Of a stretch of 64,000 nt of DNA, positions 62,150-64,000 are shown one piece after another. Source of the DNA: Bacillota bacterium (GTDB taxonomy: Bacteria; Bacillota; Clostridia; Lachnospirales; Lachnospiraceae); the NCBI GenBank assembly GCA_023421505.1, contig JAEZTJ010000066.1:21728-85727 (forward strand), written 5' to 3'. Every line of letters begins with the position of its first letter. Position 1 is the stretch's first letter. A program made the position numbers and the translations under genes. The notes under the pieces were generated by a model. It ran no database searches and was not told the origin of the DNA. It saw only the letters and a program-made list of their open reading frames with translations.

Positions 62150-63187
62150 TTACCGGGATTTTCTCGTACTATTTATCATCGCTTTATATATTCCATAAGT
62201 AGTAAATATAACGGTCAGAATAATCAATATAGTGAAAATAATCATATTAACATTGCCATTTATGGTATTAACATTCCACTTAGATAAATTATAATTAAAG
62301 CCAAACCCATATAATCCGTCTTCAAGTATGATACTTAAAGTTCCCTGTAAGGTGAATTGAAATATACTTGTAAGAGCGAGACAACCTGCTGTTTTCAGAA
62401 ATTTATTTACTTTAAGATATCTGATGATAAACATCATACCCCAAGGCAAAGCAAGAAAATATGATGTGATGGGTAATGCTGTTTTTATAAACCATCCTCC
62501 GCCTGTATAAAGATTGCAGACAAATAGTAAAATAAATAGCAACACCGTTATCAGTAAGAAATATAGCAAAGTTTTTGTGCTATCCAGAAATTCAGGCAGG
62601 GTTATACTGCATAGGATAAAAGGTAAAAAGATCAATGCAATGCCCAGAAAAACAGAAAAAAAAGCTATAAAAAACCAATTGCCTCCGGTATATAGATTAC
62701 ATGTCATAAATAATAAGCTGATAGATACGGTGAAGGCACCCAGAGTCCCCAGCCCCTTATTCTTTGGTATCAAAATAGGTAATAAAGTTATAGACACGGC
62801 TACCATTTCAGCTGTTAAAACAATAAAAAACCAGGAAAGTTTATGCTGAATAGCGATGTTACAGATAAAACACGTAAGTAATGATAATCCATAAATAATA
62901 CATAATACTATCTTATAACCATTAATCATATGTATATATTTCTGTGCTAATTTTTTGGAACTTCTTGCTTCGGTATCTTCACTGGCAGTTAAAAGCTCAT
63001 GCTCACTTATTGATAGAATTTCGCATATAGCTCTAATCAGTGTGATATCCGGATAAGACAATCCCCTTTCCCATTTAGAAACAGCAGATTCTGTTACATA
63101 TAATTTCTCGGCGAAATCTTTTTGCGTTAATCCCTGTTCTTTTCTTCTTTTACAAATATATTGACCAAAAGATTTTTTGTCCTGCAT
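62150..63187 (-). CDS. XRE-family regulator with multi-pass membrane domain
   Basis: 345 residues. N-terminal HTH_3: SFGQYICKRRKEQGLTQKDF, then AEKLYVTESAVSKWERGLSY (about 7-60). It is followed by about eight hydrophobic segments (95-335) with two copies of a CNLYTGG(N/G)WF motif at about 180 and 235, suggesting an internal duplication. GGAGGG precedes the ATG. XRE-membrane fusions are found near transporters and antimicrobial-response genes in clostridia. The target is unknown; the next gene downstream is the serine hydrolase on the same strand. Confidence 0.88.
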   Translation of the reverse strand: MQDKKSFGQYICKRRKEQGLTQKDFAEKLYVTESAVSKWERGLSYPDITLIRAICEILSISEHELLTASEDTEARSSKKLAQKYIHMINGYKIVLCIIYGLSLLTCFICNIAIQHKLSWFFIVLTAEMVAVSITLLPILIPKNKGLGTLGAFTVSISLLFMTCNLYTGGNWFFIAFFSVFLGIALIFLPFILCSITLPEFLDSTKTLLYFLLITVLLFILLFVCNLYTGGGWFIKTALPITSYFLALPWGMMFIIRYLKVNKFLKTAGCLALTSIFQFTLQGTLSIILEDGLYGFGFNYNLSKWNVNTINGNVNMIIFTILIILTVIFTTYGIYKAMINSTRKSR

Positions 63188-64000
63188 ATTATTCCCTCCT
63201 ATTTAGTTACATCATAATACTGCATTTAAGAAGTACGGTCAATAAAATCAGCTGTTTTAGCGACTCGACTATTAAGCCAGCCATTAAAATATTGTATTTA
63301 GGCAATTTCTTGTATGTACTTGCGACTACGTACTACTATAATAATAGATTACAGGTTGGCTCATATATGCTTCTGAGTTGTGTAGGTCGCTTTATGGTAC
63401 AGCGTATTGCCTATTTTCATGCATATCAAATATAGCAGGAGTCTTCATTTTTTTATTAATAACCAGTAAGGAAAAAGATAATATTCGGAAAGCTTATTTT
63501 AAAAAATTATAACATGGTTATATTGAAATGTTAAGTGATGCCTGTCTAACAATTGATTAATATGACGTAATATGTAATAAAAGGAGAATAATGATAGGGA
63601 AAATATGTTGTGTAAATGAAATGTGGAGTCTATATCAAATTATGATAAAAAGTAATATTTTATATCTAATTGATACTATATTACATGTCGTTAGACCGTT
63701 CTCTTATGCTATAATGATCTCATGCTAATGATAGCTGAGGGTATTCTATGAAAGACAAAGTACAGGTCATAATAAAAGCGAAGGAATTAGTCGTGCAGAT
63801 TTTAATTTTTTAGTAAAGAAGAATATTGGTTATAAATCATATTAGTAAATGTAGGAAGAAATAAATATTTAGGTAATTGCGAAACTCATTAATTGTAAGT
63901 ATTGTATACACAGCATATACTATTCCGGAGCGGAAGTTAAGCTCATAGGAGCGTTGGAGCGAAGGAATAGTATATGCTGTGTATACAGTTAGTAAAACTA
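63188..64000. other. Gene-free AT-rich right end of the window
   Basis: About 810 bp. I see no gene of normal size: the frames hold many stops, and the only ATG with a passable context (63748) encodes 21 codons. It ends in the inverted repeat at 63903-63987. It may hold the promoter of a gene beyond the window. Confidence 0.6.
63903..63987. repeat. 24-bp perfect inverted repeat
   Basis: Arms 63903-63926 and 63964-63987 are exact complements (core CACAGCATATACTATTCC) and enclose 37 nt with an inner GCTC/GGAGC pairing. No U tract follows. The right arm runs into a 23-bp sequence (63977-63999) that matches 21 of 23 positions with 59020-59042 upstream of parA. Confidence 0.9.

Noticed and set aside
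63748..63813. Short ORF of 21 codons with an upstream GAGGG
   Set aside because: Too short, with nearby frames also open for about 30 codons and no recognisable family; possibly a fragment, but cannot be supported.

Overview
The window looks like chromosome from an AT-rich, anaerobic, motile, spore-forming clostridium, most likely Lachnospiraceae. Evidence: a pyruvate:ferredoxin oxidoreductase, an ATP-type PEP carboxykinase, flagellin with FliS, sporulation genes (BofA, SpoIID-like, LysM/GH18 spore-hydrolase type), T-box control of metG, and several families typical of Lachnospiraceae (DUF6240-like flagellar-locus protein, DUF5702 and DUF6382/FHA proteins beside a Tad pilus, EFR1 ferredoxin). 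No rRNA, tRNA, CRISPR array, transposase or phage structural gene was seen.

Layout. 0-7.6 kb: S1-domain RNA-binding protein, an unrecognised nuclease-like protein, two secreted lipoproteins (CAP domain; DUF4846-CapA fusion), a possible small RNA between them, and a LysM/GH18-like protein that has lost the catalytic acid. 7.6-15.5 kb: T-box(Met)-metG; a MerR regulator and flavodoxin/ferredoxin gene joined by a MerR-type promoter; pckA with a strong promoter and Rex-like site; a DUF885 lipoprotein. 15.5-22.9 kb: a sigma-D-type promoter followed by a 1280-residue repeat-bearing protein, flagellin and FliS; then divergent yaaL and bofA.

23-35 kb holds a Tad/Flp pilus locus: TadZ, TadA ATPase, TadB, TadC with a large extracytoplasmic Ig-like insertion, Flp1 pilin, DUF5702 protein, a TadE-like protein with Cys modules, prepilin peptidase, a second TadE-like protein and a DUF6382-FHA protein. 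Several of these genes start at GTG or TTG, and one appears to start at CTG. Two non-coding structures (a long inverted repeat and a degenerate 41-bp tandem repeat) lie inside the locus.

35-52.5 kb is housekeeping: a truncated TraB/GumN pseudogene, glpK, rhomboid protease, flavodoxin-SCP2 fusion, orphan histidine kinase, HIT protein, murG coupled to a TSCPD gene, mtnN, the MoxR-DUF58-transglutaminase trio, a SpoIID homologue with Asn at the usual catalytic Glu position, two APH-type kinases and a TetR regulator under a 40-bp palindromic operator. 52.5-64 kb: nifJ, a divergent subtilase lipoprotein, a DUF4375 protein, a ParA / minimal-ParB pair behind a structured leader, a class C beta-lactamase-like membrane protein, an XRE-family membrane regulator, and a long AT-rich tail ending in a near-perfect inverted repeat that carries a sequence also found upstream of parA.

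All functional calls rest on reading translations and nucleotide motifs by eye. No database search was run, and named families are from memory of those families.
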